Shown: piece by piece, positions 21,120-40,768 of the stretch
How positions within the stretch are numbered: the first letter of the stretch is position 1
Layout of the letters: each line of letters starts with the position of its first letter
From: Deinococcus phoenicis
GTDB lineage: Bacteria > Deinococcota > Deinococci > Deinococcales > Deinococcaceae
DNA: 64,000 bases
Reading direction: 5' to 3'
Assembly: GCF_000599865.1 (NCBI RefSeq)
Contig: NZ_JHAC01000042.1
Span: 1 to 64,000 of the forward strand
Made by a program: the position numbers and the translations under genes
The notes under the pieces: model-generated
Database searches by the model: none
The model's input: only the letters and a program-made list of their open reading frames with translations
Told to the model about the DNA's origin: nothing

Positions 21120-21249
21120 CACCTGCTCGCCTTCCGGGATTCTGATGCGGGTCTGGCCTGGCGGGCAGGTCTAACGAAAACCTTTACGAACGTCGCCAAA
21201 GGTGCCTCCTCCCATACCATCCGCGCCGCCTGAGCGGTGGAATACCGGC

Positions 21250-22426
<1,177 letters not shown>

Positions 22427-22430
22427 AGAT

Positions 22431-23240
22431 ATGGCCCCGCGCCTCACCACCCTGATCTCTGCGGCCCGTCTCGGCTCACGCGTGACGCGGCATCTGATCC
22501 GGCCTGCCTGGCGGGCCACCCGCCCTTCCCCCGCTCCCTGGCAGCCCGGTGCGGACCCCTGGGCCTTGCCTCCGGGTGCCGCCCGGCGTCCGCTACTGCC
22601 CCCCGATGTGGGCCGCCGCGCCCTGGGTCTGGGCGGGCTGGCGCTGCGGGGGGTGCTGGGCGCGGTGGTGGTGGTGCCGCTGCTCCTGATCTTCGGTGTG
22701 CTGTTCGCCCTGGGCATTGAGCCGGCGGGCTGGCTGCTGGGCATCACGCTGCTGCTGGCGCTGCTGGGCCTGATTCGCACGGCGGTCCAGGGGGCACGGC
22801 TGCTGTCGGCCGGGCCACTGCCGGACGCGGCCGCGCGGCCCGGTGTGCCCGCCCCGCCGGCCTCCACCGCTGACGCCGAGGCGGACCTGCTGGCCCTGCT
22901 GCGCGCCGGTGAACGCGCCCTGCCCACGCCCGGCCGCAGCGCCCTGCACGCCACAGTCATCGCCACCCGCGACGCCCTGCGCGCGACCGCCGACGAGACG
23001 GCCCTGGGCCGCGACGCGTTCGATGTCCGCCAGGCCGCCCGCGAGGACCTCCCCGAGTTGCTGCGGACCTACCAGGCCGCCCCGCGCACCCCCGAGAACG
23101 AGCGGCTCTTGCTGGACCAGTTGAACCTGATCGGCACCCGCATGCGCGCGGTCGCCCGTGAGCATCAGGCCCGCCAGACCCGCGTCCTGGAAGCTCAGCG
23201 CCGCTACCTGGAAAGCAAGTACGGGGCGGAGGAGGGCTGA
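22431..23240 (+). CDS. Membrane protein with cytoplasmic helical domain, unknown function
   Basis: 269 residues. A basic N-terminus is followed by two adjacent membrane helices at about 62-110 (GLALRGVLGAVVVVPLLLIFGVLF and GWLLGITLLLALLGLI). The rest is a charged helical domain, ending in a coiled-coil-like segment rich in Arg and Glu. I recognise no family. The ATG at 22431 is favoured by its -10; an ATG at 22383 lies inside mug. It is followed after 3 bases by the next gene. Confidence 0.65.
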   Translation: MAPRLTTLISAARLGSRVTRHLIRPAWRATRPSPAPWQPGADPWALPPGAARRPLLPPDVGRRALGLGGLALRGVLGAVVVVPLLLIFGVLFALGIEPAGWLLGITLLLALLGLIRTAVQGARLLSAGPLPDAAARPGVPAPPASTADAEADLLALLRAGERALPTPGRSALHATVIATRDALRATADETALGRDAFDVRQAAREDLPELLRTYQAAPRTPENERLLLDQLNLIGTRMRAVAREHQARQTRVLEAQRRYLESKYGAEEG

Positions 23241-23243
23241 AGC

Positions 23244-24080
23244 GTGAAGCCTTTCGCGCTGCTGGCGTTCCTGTCCGCTCCCGCCGCGCTGGCGGCACCG
23301 GCGGCCTTTCACCCGGTCCTGGTGCAGCTTCCCGGCGAGGCCAGGCCGGAACTGCTGGGGGCATGGACGGCGGGCAGTTGGCTGGACGCGCCCCGCACCG
23401 CTCCCCGCTTGCAGGGGGGCGAGGTGTACCGTCCGCTGCTCCCGTCCGGGCCGGGTGCCGCAGTAAAAGGGGGGCGGGCGGCCTCCTTTGGGGAACCCTG
23501 TGAGCAGGCGTTCGAGGTGGCGCTGACCCCGGCGGCCAGTAGGAACACCTTTCGCCTGTTCACTGATGGCAAGTTGAACGCGCGGCCCCGGCCCGTCCGG
23601 AGCCTGCCCAACTCGAACGCCGTCTACCGGGAGATCGTCCGCGCCGAACTCGTGAAGCGCGGCCTGAAGAACCCCCACGTGAACCTTCTGGGCCTGACCC
23701 GCGTGGACCTGGACGGCAACGGCAGCGAGGAAGTCATCGTGGAGGCGGCGCATTTTGCCGAACGCTCCGGGTTGTACCCGCCGTCCGTCGGCCAGCCCGG
23801 TGATTACAGCCTGCTGCTGCTGCGCGAGGTGGTCAAGGGCCAGGTGGTGACCACCGTGCTGGGCGAACACGTCGCGCCCCAGAAGCCCTGGACCCCGGGC
23901 GATGCGGAGCCGATGCCGATGGCGCTCCTGTACCGCCTGGCGGGTGTGGCCGACCTGAACGGTGACGGGCGGATGGAACTCGTGACCTTCGGCGCGTACT
24001 ACGAGGGCTACGGCCTGGGCGTGCTGGAGTGGACGCCCGGCGGCTGGAAGACCCGCCTGGAAGGGGGTTGCGGCGTCTAG
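23244..24080 (+). CDS. Exported FG-GAP/VCBS-like repeat protein
   Basis: 278 residues with a clear signal peptide (VKPFALLAFLSAPAALAAPA). Two calcium-loop-like segments, RVDLDGNGSEEVIVEAAHF and VADLNGDGRMELVTFGAYYEG, have the DxDxNGxxE pattern of FG-GAP/VCBS repeats found in extracellular propeller proteins. The N-terminal half is unlike anything I know. It starts with GTG, directly after the membrane protein gene, and is likely co-transcribed with it. Function unknown. Confidence 0.7.
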   Translation: MKPFALLAFLSAPAALAAPAAFHPVLVQLPGEARPELLGAWTAGSWLDAPRTAPRLQGGEVYRPLLPSGPGAAVKGGRAASFGEPCEQAFEVALTPAASRNTFRLFTDGKLNARPRPVRSLPNSNAVYREIVRAELVKRGLKNPHVNLLGLTRVDLDGNGSEEVIVEAAHFAERSGLYPPSVGQPGDYSLLLLREVVKGQVVTTVLGEHVAPQKPWTPGDAEPMPMALLYRLAGVADLNGDGRMELVTFGAYYEGYGLGVLEWTPGGWKTRLEGGCGV

Positions 24081-24092
24081 CTGCCGTGGCCA

Positions 24093-24269
24093 TCACGCCT
24101 GAAGCCGCGCGGGCTGCCAGCAGGAGCCACAGCGCCGTTCCCACTGCGCTCCGGCATTTCGCCCAGGCCCACAGAAGCAGACCGCAACGGCCTCTTGCCG
24201 CCGCCACAGCGCCCGGACCAGCAGCAGTGCCAGCACCAGCGTCAGGATTTCGGCCCAGGGTGAGAACAC
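24093..24269 (-). CDS. Possible small membrane protein with paired cysteines
   Basis: A 58-codon frame from a GTG at 24269. It predicts one membrane helix (WAEILTLVLALLLVRALW), then VCFCGPG and, further on, RRCGSCWQ, which would make a small zinc site. Third-position GC is high, as in real genes here. Against it: no clear promoter or ribosome site, and it begins right after the glyQS terminator. The whole 24081-24350 interval is otherwise empty. Confidence 0.3.
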   Translation of the reverse strand: MFSPWAEILTLVLALLLVRALWRRQEAVAVCFCGPGRNAGAQWERRCGSCWQPARLQA

Positions 24270-24282
24270 CGGACCAGAACAG

Positions 24283-24307
24283 AAAAACCCCCGCGCCTCG
24301 GCGGGGG
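24283..24307 (-). terminator. glyQS terminator
   Basis: GCCCCCGC-type stem (CCCCCGC with GCGGGGG, 6-base loop) followed by TTTTTCTG on the minus strand, 44 bases beyond the glyQS stop. Confidence 0.75.
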
Positions 24308-24350
24308 CTTCTGCTTCTCTGGCTGATGGCTGAACGCTGACCGCTTCCCC

Positions 24351-25865
<1,515 letters not shown>

Positions 25866-25888
25866 GGTCGTCTCCTTTCCTGAGCCGG

Positions 25889-25932
25889 AAAAGAACGTCC
25901 CCAGACGGCTTTTCTCAGCTCGTCTGGGGACG
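25889..25932 (-). terminator. T-box-controlled terminator
   Basis: A perfect 12-bp stem, CGTCCCCAGACG with CGTCTGGGGACG, a 13-base loop, then TTCTTTT. It ends 23 bases before the glyQS GTG. Confidence 0.88.
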
Positions 25933-26138
25933 CAGAAGCCGATCAAGGTCAGCACGGTGCGCGGTTCCACCCCAGTTCCCGCCCGGCGGTCTGCCGGCAA
26001 TCGGGCACTTTTGTATGAGGCCCTGTCTAGAGGCCCGTCAGCTCCCCGCCGCCCTTCCCGACGCTGCTGGCCGCCTGACTCTCACCGTCTCAGGCTCGCT
26101 CCGGACTGCTCTGCGCGGTACTCCTGCGGATCAACGCT
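25889..26138 (-). promoter_or_regulatory. T-box riboswitch of glyQS
   Basis: The leader carries the T-box core GGGGTGGAACCGCGC (25959-25973), which pairs with the NCCA end of uncharged tRNA. CGTCCCC and the terminator stem follow, as in classical T-boxes. Upstream, CAGGAGTACC resembles the stem I K-turn, and CCTGA-11-TCAGG resembles the distal loop stem. GAAGGGCGGC near 26048-26056 holds GGG/GGC glycine codons at the expected place of the specifier loop. The order of all elements fits; the exact specifier codon needs folding. Confidence 0.88.
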
Positions 26139-26144
26139 GCGGGC

Positions 26145-26174
26145 AGTCTGACGCAGAACGGGGGAAGGGGTCAA
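26145..26174 (-). promoter_or_regulatory. Probable promoter of the glyQS leader
   Basis: TTGACC (26169-26174), 18 bases, CAGACT (26145-26150). It lies just after the DUF697 stop and would start the roughly 275-base T-box leader. Confidence 0.45.
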
Positions 26175-26199
26175 GGGCACCGGCCGCCCGCTGTCCCCT

Positions 26200-26781
26200 T
26201 CAGTTCAGGTCGCTCCGGCCCTGGCCCTTCTGCTTCTCGTCGGCGCGGCGGCGCAGTTCGGCGGCCAGGTCACTGAAATCCTGCGCGCTGGGCAGGGCGC
26301 GGCGGGCCTGGCCCTTGGCCTCCTGAATCACCTTCACCTGCTCGCTTTTCCCCACCGGCAGCCCCTGGTGCTTGCGCTCGAAGTGGTTCTGCGCGACGCG
26401 CCCCAGCGCGAAGGTCCAGCCGTACACGGCGGGCGCCGTGATCAGGCCGCCGATCACCGGCAAGGCCAGCTTGGCGAGGCCGCGCATGACCTGGCGGGCC
26501 AGCATCCCGTAGGCGACGGTCGCGCCGAGTTCCTGCACGATTTCTCTGGCCCGGTCGGGCGTGATGTCGAAGCCGTAGATCTTGCCGATGTGAAGGACCA
26601 TCTTGGCCTGCACGGGCGTGATCAGCAGGATGTCCGCAAAGGGGATGGGTTCCACCGCGATCGCGCCCGACAGCAGCGCCGCACTCTTGATGACCTCTTC
26701 GACATTCTCCTCGGGGGTCAGGTCCGGGTCCACGTCGAAATTGAAGTTATCGAGTACCTGCTTGACGAGGGGCGGCAACAT
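26200..26781 (-). CDS. DUF697-type membrane-associated protein
   Basis: 193 residues. [43 protein letters not shown] is the DUF697 signature, with two hydrophobic helices bearing Pro turns. A second hydrophobic pair follows near 105-130 ([23 protein letters not shown]), then a charged tail. The family is often fused to or adjacent to GTPases, but no GTPase gene is nearby. The ATG at 26781 is 6 bases after a TAGACT hexamer. Role unknown. Confidence 0.82.
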   Translation of the reverse strand: MLPPLVKQVLDNFNFDVDPDLTPEENVEEVIKSAALLSGAIAVEPIPFADILLITPVQAKMVLHIGKIYGFDITPDRAREIVQELGATVAYGMLARQVMRGLAKLALPVIGGLITAPAVYGWTFALGRVAQNHFERKHQGLPVGKSEQVKVIQEAKGQARRALPSAQDFSDLAAELRRRADEKQKGQGRSDLN

Positions 26782-26787
26782 GACGCG

Positions 26788-26793
26788 AGTCTA
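26788..26793 (-). promoter_or_regulatory. Leaderless-type -10 for the DUF697 gene
   Basis: TAGACT, 6 bases upstream of the ATG. The remainder of 26782-27048 holds only this promoter and the cysS terminator. Confidence 0.5.
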
Positions 26794-26880
26794 CCGCTGG
26801 CCCCGGCGGACACGTGAGGGCCAGCTCAGCGCCCATTGATCTGGCTGCGGCGGGGCTACGAAAGGTGGGCGGGCAGCGCC

Positions 26881-26914
26881 AAAAAAGGACGCGCCCAGGG
26901 GGGTCGGCGCGTCC
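26881..26914 (-). terminator. cysS terminator
   Basis: GGACGCGCC pairs with GGCGCGTCC around a 10-base loop, followed by six T on the minus strand. It lies about 135 bases after the cysS stop. Confidence 0.8.
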
Positions 26915-27048
26915 GGTTGGAGGGAAGGATGAGGGGTGTCAGCCACCGCTCAACCCCAGGGTAAACGGCCGGAATGACAGCTTTCTGACATGCGCGTGAA
27001 GTGCTCCCCCCGGTGCTTCCGGGGACCCGGGCCGAAGCGTGGTGGGCC

Positions 27049-28536
<1,488 letters not shown>

Positions 28537-28585
28537 GGGGACTCCTGCGGAGAACGAAGCCTGGGGCCAAAGCTTGAGAGACACC

Positions 28586-28626
28586 AAAAAAGGCCGCCGC
28601 GCCACTCACAGAAGGGGCGCGGCGGC
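28586..28626 (-). terminator. Attenuator terminator in the cysS leader
   Basis: GCCGCCGCGCC pairs perfectly with GGCGCGGCGGC around a 12-base loop and is followed by CTTTTTT. It stands 50 bases upstream of the cysS ATG, between the promoter and the gene, so it must be bypassed for expression. Confidence 0.85.
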
Positions 28627-28643
28627 AGGGCGGGGTGCGCTGC

Positions 28644-28676
28644 TTACCGCGGGGGAAGGCAACACAGGAACGTCAT
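28644..28676 (-). CDS. Putative cysS leader peptide (tandem Cys codons)
   Basis: A 10-codon [13 protein letters not shown] then TAA. Its ATG lies 6 bases after a TACAGT hexamer, the spacing of leaderless genes in this genome. Codons 5-6 are TGT TGC. The stop is 18 bases before the 5' arm of the terminator. The end of the ORF (CGCGG) can pair with CCGCG in that arm, a possible antiterminator. The layout is that of ribosome-mediated attenuation: a ribosome stalled at Cys codons would prevent termination. Translation is not demonstrated. Confidence 0.7.
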   Translation of the reverse strand: MTFLCCLPPR

Positions 28677-28682
28677 GCCTCC

Positions 28683-28688
28683 ACTGTA
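28683..28688 (-). promoter_or_regulatory. -10 of the cysS leader transcript
   Basis: TACAGT, 6 bases upstream of the leader-peptide ATG. No good -35 at 16-18 bases. A GGAGG overlaps the spacer but is too close to act as a ribosome site. Confidence 0.5.
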
Positions 28689-28773
28689 GCAAAGCCGGAG
28701 GTGACAGAGCCGGGCAAGGCGCGGGGTTCACGCGGCGTCCTTCCACGCGCCCGGGGGCATTCCCCTCCGTATC

Positions 28774-29898
<1,125 letters not shown>

Positions 29899-29905
29899 GC
29901 GCGGC

Positions 29906-29980
29906 GCAGAAGGCGGAAGGTAGAAGGCAGATGGCTTCGGGACGCTCCCGCCATCTGCCTTCTGCTTTCAGCCTTCTGCC
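29906..29980. repeat. Palindromic junction repeat
   Basis: A 30-bp imperfect stem (GCAGAAGGCGGAAGGTAGAAG... with its near complement) between convergent genes. It includes the stop and last three codons of the glyoxalase gene. It is likely a bidirectional terminator. Confidence 0.55.
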
Positions 29981-30327
29981 AACAGCTCCACCTGCCGCCC
30001 GTCCGGGTCCAGCACGAAGGCCATGTCGCGCCCGCCGGGGCTGGGCTGGAGGTCGCGCGTCACGGTCACACCCGCCGCGCGCAGCTCGGGCAGCAGGGCG
30101 CGGAGGTCCGGAACGTGCAGGGCGACGTGTTCGGCCCAGTGGGGGTGCGTGGCGGGGGCCTCACCGGGAACCTCGAAGAATTGCAGGCGGCCTTCTCCCA
30201 GCAGGAGCACACCCCGGCGGTAGCCCTCGGAGGTCGTGAGGTCTTTTTCGATCACCCCGCCCAGCCGCGTGTAAAAGGCCAGGGCCGCCTTCAGGTCGCC
30301 CGTCACAAAGGACACATGCTTCAGCAT
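29968..30327 (-). CDS. Glyoxalase/bleomycin-resistance (VOC) family protein
   Basis: 119 residues. The two beta-alpha-beta-beta-beta modules of the VOC fold are evident: MLKHVSFVTGDLKAALAFYTRLGG...LLLGEGRLQFFEVPG, then HVALHVPDLRALLPELRAAGV...GGRDMAFVLDPDGRQVELLAEG. Candidate metal residues are His4, Glu in QFFEV, His in EHVALHV and Glu in QVELL. Substrate unknown. The ATG at 30327 has TACCCT 7 bases upstream. The last codons (GCA GAA GGC TGA) are supplied by the junction repeat. Confidence 0.85.
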   Translation of the reverse strand: MLKHVSFVTGDLKAALAFYTRLGGVIEKDLTTSEGYRRGVLLLGEGRLQFFEVPGEAPATHPHWAEHVALHVPDLRALLPELRAAGVTVTRDLQPSPGGRDMAFVLDPDGRQVELLAEG

Positions 30328-30334
30328 CAGGGCG

Positions 30335-30351
30335 AGGGTAGCGCGTAGCCT
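30335..30351. promoter_or_regulatory. Divergent leaderless promoters
   Basis: Minus-strand TACCCT (30335-30340) for the glyoxalase gene and plus-strand TAGCCT (30346-30351) for the next gene, each 7 bases from its ATG and only 5 bases apart. Confidence 0.5.
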
Positions 30352-30358
30352 GGGGGTC

Positions 30359-30976
30359 ATGCCTCCGCCTCCCTGGACGCTCACGGGCCGTGGTCTGATC
30401 GCCGTGTACGCCCCCGCACCCGGCGCCGTCCTGGGGGCGCTGATGCTGGTCCGCTACGGCTCCTCCCTGGTCGGCCCCTATGACGAGCTGCTGTGGGTGG
30501 AAGGTGGCCGGGCCAGTCCCGCTGGGCCGCGTCCGCGCGTGCGGTCCATCGTGGTGAGTACGCCGCAAAGTGTGGTGTGGGGTCGGCGCAACTGGGGTCT
30601 TCCCAAGCGGCTCGCCCAGTTCGAGTGGACGGGCGACCTGCGGTGCGGGCAGGTGCGCGTGACCGGCGAGGACGGGCGGGAGGTGGCCCACCTCGCCTTC
30701 CAGACCCGGGCCTTACGTCTGCCCGTGACGGCGGCCCTGTTGCCCCCGGCCTGGCGGACACTGGCGCAGCCGCCGCTGGACGGGGAAGAAGCCTGGTGCC
30801 TCACGCGGGTGGGGGGGAGCGGATACGCAGGTCTGGCCCGCCTGACCGTCCTGCACACGGACGGCCTGTATTTGCCCCTGCGCCACACCCGCCCGCGCCT
30901 GACGCTGGGGGTGCCGGAGTTCCGGCTGGTGTTTCCCGTGCCGGAGCGGAGGGGGTTCAAAAAGGCGCATGGATAG
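30359..30976 (+). CDS. Acetoacetate-decarboxylase-like protein
   Basis: 205 residues of the ADC-like fold. VRYGSSLVGPYDELLWVEGG and VWGRRNWGLPKRLAQFEW correspond to the conserved YxxSPVGPYxEL and R.NWGxPK segments that line the pocket in this superfamily. The catalytic Lys of true acetoacetate decarboxylase would fall near GLPKRLA. Uncharacterised members occur widely beside small metabolic genes. A -10 hexamer 7 bases upstream supports the start. Confidence 0.75.
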   Translation: MPPPPWTLTGRGLIAVYAPAPGAVLGALMLVRYGSSLVGPYDELLWVEGGRASPAGPRPRVRSIVVSTPQSVVWGRRNWGLPKRLAQFEWTGDLRCGQVRVTGEDGREVAHLAFQTRALRLPVTAALLPPAWRTLAQPPLDGEEAWCLTRVGGSGYAGLARLTVLHTDGLYLPLRHTRPRLTLGVPEFRLVFPVPERRGFKKAHG

Positions 30977-30980
30977 AGTG

Positions 30981-31003
30981 CGCGTTCCTCATGGCAGAAC
31001 GCG
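30981..31003. terminator. Hairpin between convergent genes
   Basis: CGCGTTC-9-GAACGCG, without a T-run, between the ADC-like and zinc-ribbon genes. Confidence 0.4.
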
Positions 31004-31015
31004 GCCCGGCGGCGT

Positions 31016-31237
31016 TCAGGCCACGTCCAGAAACCAGTGCAGGTGTCCGCAGTTCGCGCAGGCGAAGTAGGAGGCGCTCCGGTTCATCCAGTCCAGGCCC
31101 AGCAGCGTCATTCCCTGCGTGTTGAGCTGAGCCTCACCCCTGTGAAAGAGGTCGTGTTGGCAATGGGCGCAGGTCAGGCCCTTGCCCACGCGGGTGACGG
31201 GGTGGGGTTCGGGAGGTGTGGATGCAAAGAAGCCCAT
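31016..31237 (-). CDS. Small zinc-ribbon protein
   Basis: 73 residues with two CxxC knuckles, [14 protein letters not shown] and [17 protein letters not shown], 34 residues apart, a zinc-ribbon layout. A Trp/Phe-rich C-terminus and no signal peptide. The role is unknown; such proteins are often accessory nucleic-acid or stress factors. The start at 31237 excludes the upstream open frame, which overlaps the divergent aldo/keto reductase gene. Confidence 0.7.
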   Translation of the reverse strand: MGFFASTPPEPHPVTRVGKGLTCAHCQHDLFHRGEAQLNTQGMTLLGLDWMNRSASYFACANCGHLHWFLDVA

Positions 31238-31352
31238 ATGTTCCGGTACGTTCCCAGTCGGGCAGACGTTCCTGCCTCCTTCCCTGAACTGCCCCCACCT
31301 GACCGCTCGTTCGGGGTGCATTGTCCCCGCGGCGCGGTGGAATAGTGCGGGC

Positions 31353-33199
<1,847 letters not shown>

Positions 33200-33202
33200 A
33201 GT

Positions 33203-33261
33203 CCAAGGCTGAAAGCGGCAGGCAGAGGGCGCGAGCGGTGGCCCTCTGCCTCAGCCTTTGG
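33203..33261. repeat. Palindromic junction repeat
   Basis: CCAAGGCTGA and GGCAGAGGGC on the left pair with GCCCTCTGCC and TCAGCCTTTGG on the right. It sits between convergent hemQ and a membrane-protein gene and provides the latter's stop codon (AAA GGC TGA). Confidence 0.5.
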
Positions 33262-34110
33262 GGTGGCGGCCCACCGCATACCCGAGGAAGGGGAACGCGG
33301 CGCACAGCAGCAGGAATATCCCCAGGGGCACGGCTCGAAGCAGTCCCTGGCCGAACCCGAACAGCCCCAGCGTCACCGCGAGGCCCAGGCACAGTCCCCG
33401 GAACGCGGCGAGCCGGGGCCGCAACACGCCGTCGCGGGCGGCGCGGCTTCGCAGCAGGGGGAGGGCCATCAGGGCGGGGGAGAGGCTGACGGCCAGGACG
33501 CCGAGCGCCGTCATGCCGAAACTGAGGAGCAAGCCGAACGCCTCCTGTGCGCCCAGCTGTTCCTGCCTCCACAGAGGGAAGAGAGGCCGCAACGACACCG
33601 CCAGCGACACCACTCCCGGCACCAGCAGCGGCCACAGCCAGGGCCGCAGCGGGGGCAGGGGCGGGGCGTCTGCGGGCGCGGCGGGTGTGGGAGGGCCGCC
33701 GCGCAGCCGTTCCACACCCGCCCCCACCAGACTGCCCAGCAACGCGGCGGGGCCGAGGGGAAACAGCCAGCCGAACGTCAGGTAGAGGCCCAGCCCGATA
33801 TTCGCGTCCCCGTTGTACTTCGGGTGCAGCAGCTCGAAGGTGTACAGGGCGGCCACGAGGGCAGTCGCCACTCCACCCCCCAGCGCCGCGACGGGACTCC
33901 TGCGGCTCAGGCCCAGGCAGAACGCCGCGATCACCGCGACGGGCAGGAGCAGCCAGACGGCGGAGAGGAGCCAGCTCCAGCCCCCTGCCCCTTCCAGCAG
34001 CACCGCCCGCACCGTGCCCGCCGCAATGCCCAGACCGGCAATGCCCAGCATCAGCAGGGGCAGCCCGAAGCCGCCCGGCGCTGGCTGCGGGCGGCGGGAA
34101 GCTGGCCGCC

Positions 34111-34114
<4 letters not shown>
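33251..34114 (-). CDS. Polytopic membrane protein of a LiaFSR-like operon
   Basis: 287 residues with seven or eight hydrophobic helices, including LLMLGIAGLGIAAGTV, WLLSAVWLLLPVAVIAAFCLGL and LGIFLLLCAAFPFLGYAVG. I recognise no family. The ATG overlaps the response-regulator stop (ATGA), which fixes the start and makes it the last gene of the four-gene operon. The much longer open frame upstream is a shadow of the regulator. It could be an envelope-stress target or sensor accessory. Confidence 0.75.
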
Positions 34115-37549
<3,435 letters not shown>

Positions 37550-37555
37550 GCCCGC

Positions 37556-37561
37556 AGGGTA
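37556..37561 (-). promoter_or_regulatory. Leaderless-type -10 of the LiaFSR-like operon
   Basis: TACCCT, 6 bases before the histidine-kinase ATG. Confidence 0.5.
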
Positions 37562-37617
37562 GGCGCAGCGGCCAGCCTCAGCGTCCGCCCAAAGAGGGAG
37601 GGGGAGGGATCAGGCGT

Positions 37618-37844
37618 TCAGGGCGTTCCGCAGGGCCTCCAGGTCGGCCAGCGCCCTGCCCAGCTCTGTGCGCCGCCCGTGCTGCCCCCGGTGCCGCGCG
37701 GGTCGGGCCGCAGGCAGCGGAACTCCGGCAGCAACGCCGCCACGGGGTCCAGATCATTCACGCACCCCGGCCCACCCCTCAACAGCAAGCGTGGACCGTC
37801 CCCAGCTTCGGAAAGGTGGAGGGCTGCACCGTGGCATCCACCAT
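37618..37844 (-). pseudogene. Remnant of an alpha/beta hydrolase (proline iminopeptidase-like)
   Basis: One frame reads LHLSEAGDGPRLLLRGGPG and then LPEFRCLRPDPRGTGGSTGG. These correspond to the HGGPG oxyanion loop and the DPRGTGGS segment at the start of such hydrolases. The ATG (MVDATVQ) and the last residues (ELGRALADLEALRNAL) are in other frames, so at least two frameshifts are needed. About 75 codons remain of roughly 280, and the nucleophile elbow is missing. A decayed gene; no function expected. Confidence 0.7.
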
Positions 37845-37858
37845 CCGGCGGTGAAAGG

Positions 37859-37889
37859 AAAAAGGCCGCCCCCTGCGCGGAGGGCGGCC
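37859..37889 (-). terminator. Terminator of the BON-LysM gene
   Basis: GGGCCGCCC-type stem (GGCCGCCC with GGGCGGCC) and TTTTT on the minus strand, 16 bases after the stop. Confidence 0.75.
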
Positions 37890-37904
37890 CACTGTCCCGG
37901 CAGC

Positions 37905-38696
37905 TCAGCCGGGAATACGGAGCTTCTGCCCGGGCTGGATCAGGTCCGGGTTGCTGATGTTGTTGTAGTGGGCAATCTTCTTGTACTCCATCGCGTCGCC
38001 GTAGTACTGCTGGGCGATCTTGCTGAGGGAATCGCCCGCCTTGACGGTGTAGACGGTGTCGCCGCTGCCCTCGTCCTTTTCCTTCGTCAGTTCCTTGGCT
38101 CCGGCGGCCACACGCAGGCCGCTGATGTCCACGCCGGCCACGCCGTCCACCTCGCGGGCGAGCTTCTCGGCGAGGCGCTGCTCGTGGTCGCTGTCCACCA
38201 CGCCGCGCAGAATCACCGACTTGCCGCTTTGCAACACGTCGATGGGGTCGTCCTTCAGCTCGCCATTGCTGCGAATGGCGCTCAGGACGGCCTTGGCGAT
38301 GCGGCTCTGGTCCTCGAAGACGCTCATGTCCAGCTCGGCGGCCCCGGCGCTCTGCTGCACGATGTCGGGCAGTTGCACGGGGGCGCTGGAGGAAGACGTC
38401 TGCGCGGCGGGTTGAGCGTTCCCGCTGGTCTGCGTTGCCGTGGTCTGCGCTGCCGTCGTTTGGGGCGCGCTGGCCTGCGGCTGCACGACCAGGCCGCTCA
38501 CGTCCACGTTCTTGACGCCGCTTATGCCCGAGGCGACGCTCTGGGCGAGGTTCGCGTGCGCCTGGGACGGCACCATGCCGGTCAGCGTGACGTTCCCGCC
38601 GCGCTCCTGCACCTGAAGGCCCAGGTCCTTGAGGTGGTTTTGCGCGTTCAGGGCGTCTCTGACGCGGTCGGCGGTATTCTTTCCGAAAGGCCACAT
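37905..38696 (-). CDS. BON-LysM domain protein
   Basis: 263 residues: a first BON domain at about 8-70 (RVRDALNAQNHLKDLGLQVQERGGNVTLTGMV), a Thr/Gln/Ala/Ser-rich linker (75-110), a second BON-like domain at about 125-200 (ILRGVVDSDHEQRLAEKLAREVDGVAGV), and a C-terminal LysM at about 212-262 (YTVKAGDSLSKIAQQYYGDAMEYKKIAHYNNI). It resembles YgaU/LysM-BON proteins that bind peptidoglycan or K+. No signal peptide is visible. The ATG is 6 bases after TACGCT. Confidence 0.92.
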   Translation of the reverse strand: MWPFGKNTADRVRDALNAQNHLKDLGLQVQERGGNVTLTGMVPSQAHANLAQSVASGISGVKNVDVSGLVVQPQASAPQTTAAQTTATQTSGNAQPAAQTSSSSAPVQLPDIVQQSAGAAELDMSVFEDQSRIAKAVLSAIRSNGELKDDPIDVLQSGKSVILRGVVDSDHEQRLAEKLAREVDGVAGVDISGLRVAAGAKELTKEKDEGSGDTVYTVKAGDSLSKIAQQYYGDAMEYKKIAHYNNISNPDLIQPGQKLRIPG

Positions 38697-38702
38697 GGGG
38701 CG

Positions 38703-38708
38703 AGCGTA
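38703..38708 (-). promoter_or_regulatory. Leaderless-type -10 for the BON-LysM gene
   Basis: TACGCT, 6 bases upstream of the ATG. Confidence 0.5.
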
Positions 38709-38758
38709 CCCCAGCTCAGCCGCAAGCGTGAACCGTTTCCCCTTTGCTAAAGGGAACG

Positions 38759-40204
<1,446 letters not shown>

Positions 40205-40231
40205 CGAACGCACCACCTCCGCCGCCTTCCC

Positions 40232-40708
<477 letters not shown>

Positions 40709-40768
40709 GTGCCCGGCAGTCTAGCGGTCCCGGCGTGCGGGCGGGTGTGGAAAAGCGGCCCGCAGGGG

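Noticed and set aside
28586..28688. A T-box for cysS
   Set aside because: There is no GGGTGGNACCGCG-type core upstream of cysS; the leader is too short and fits a leader-peptide attenuator instead.
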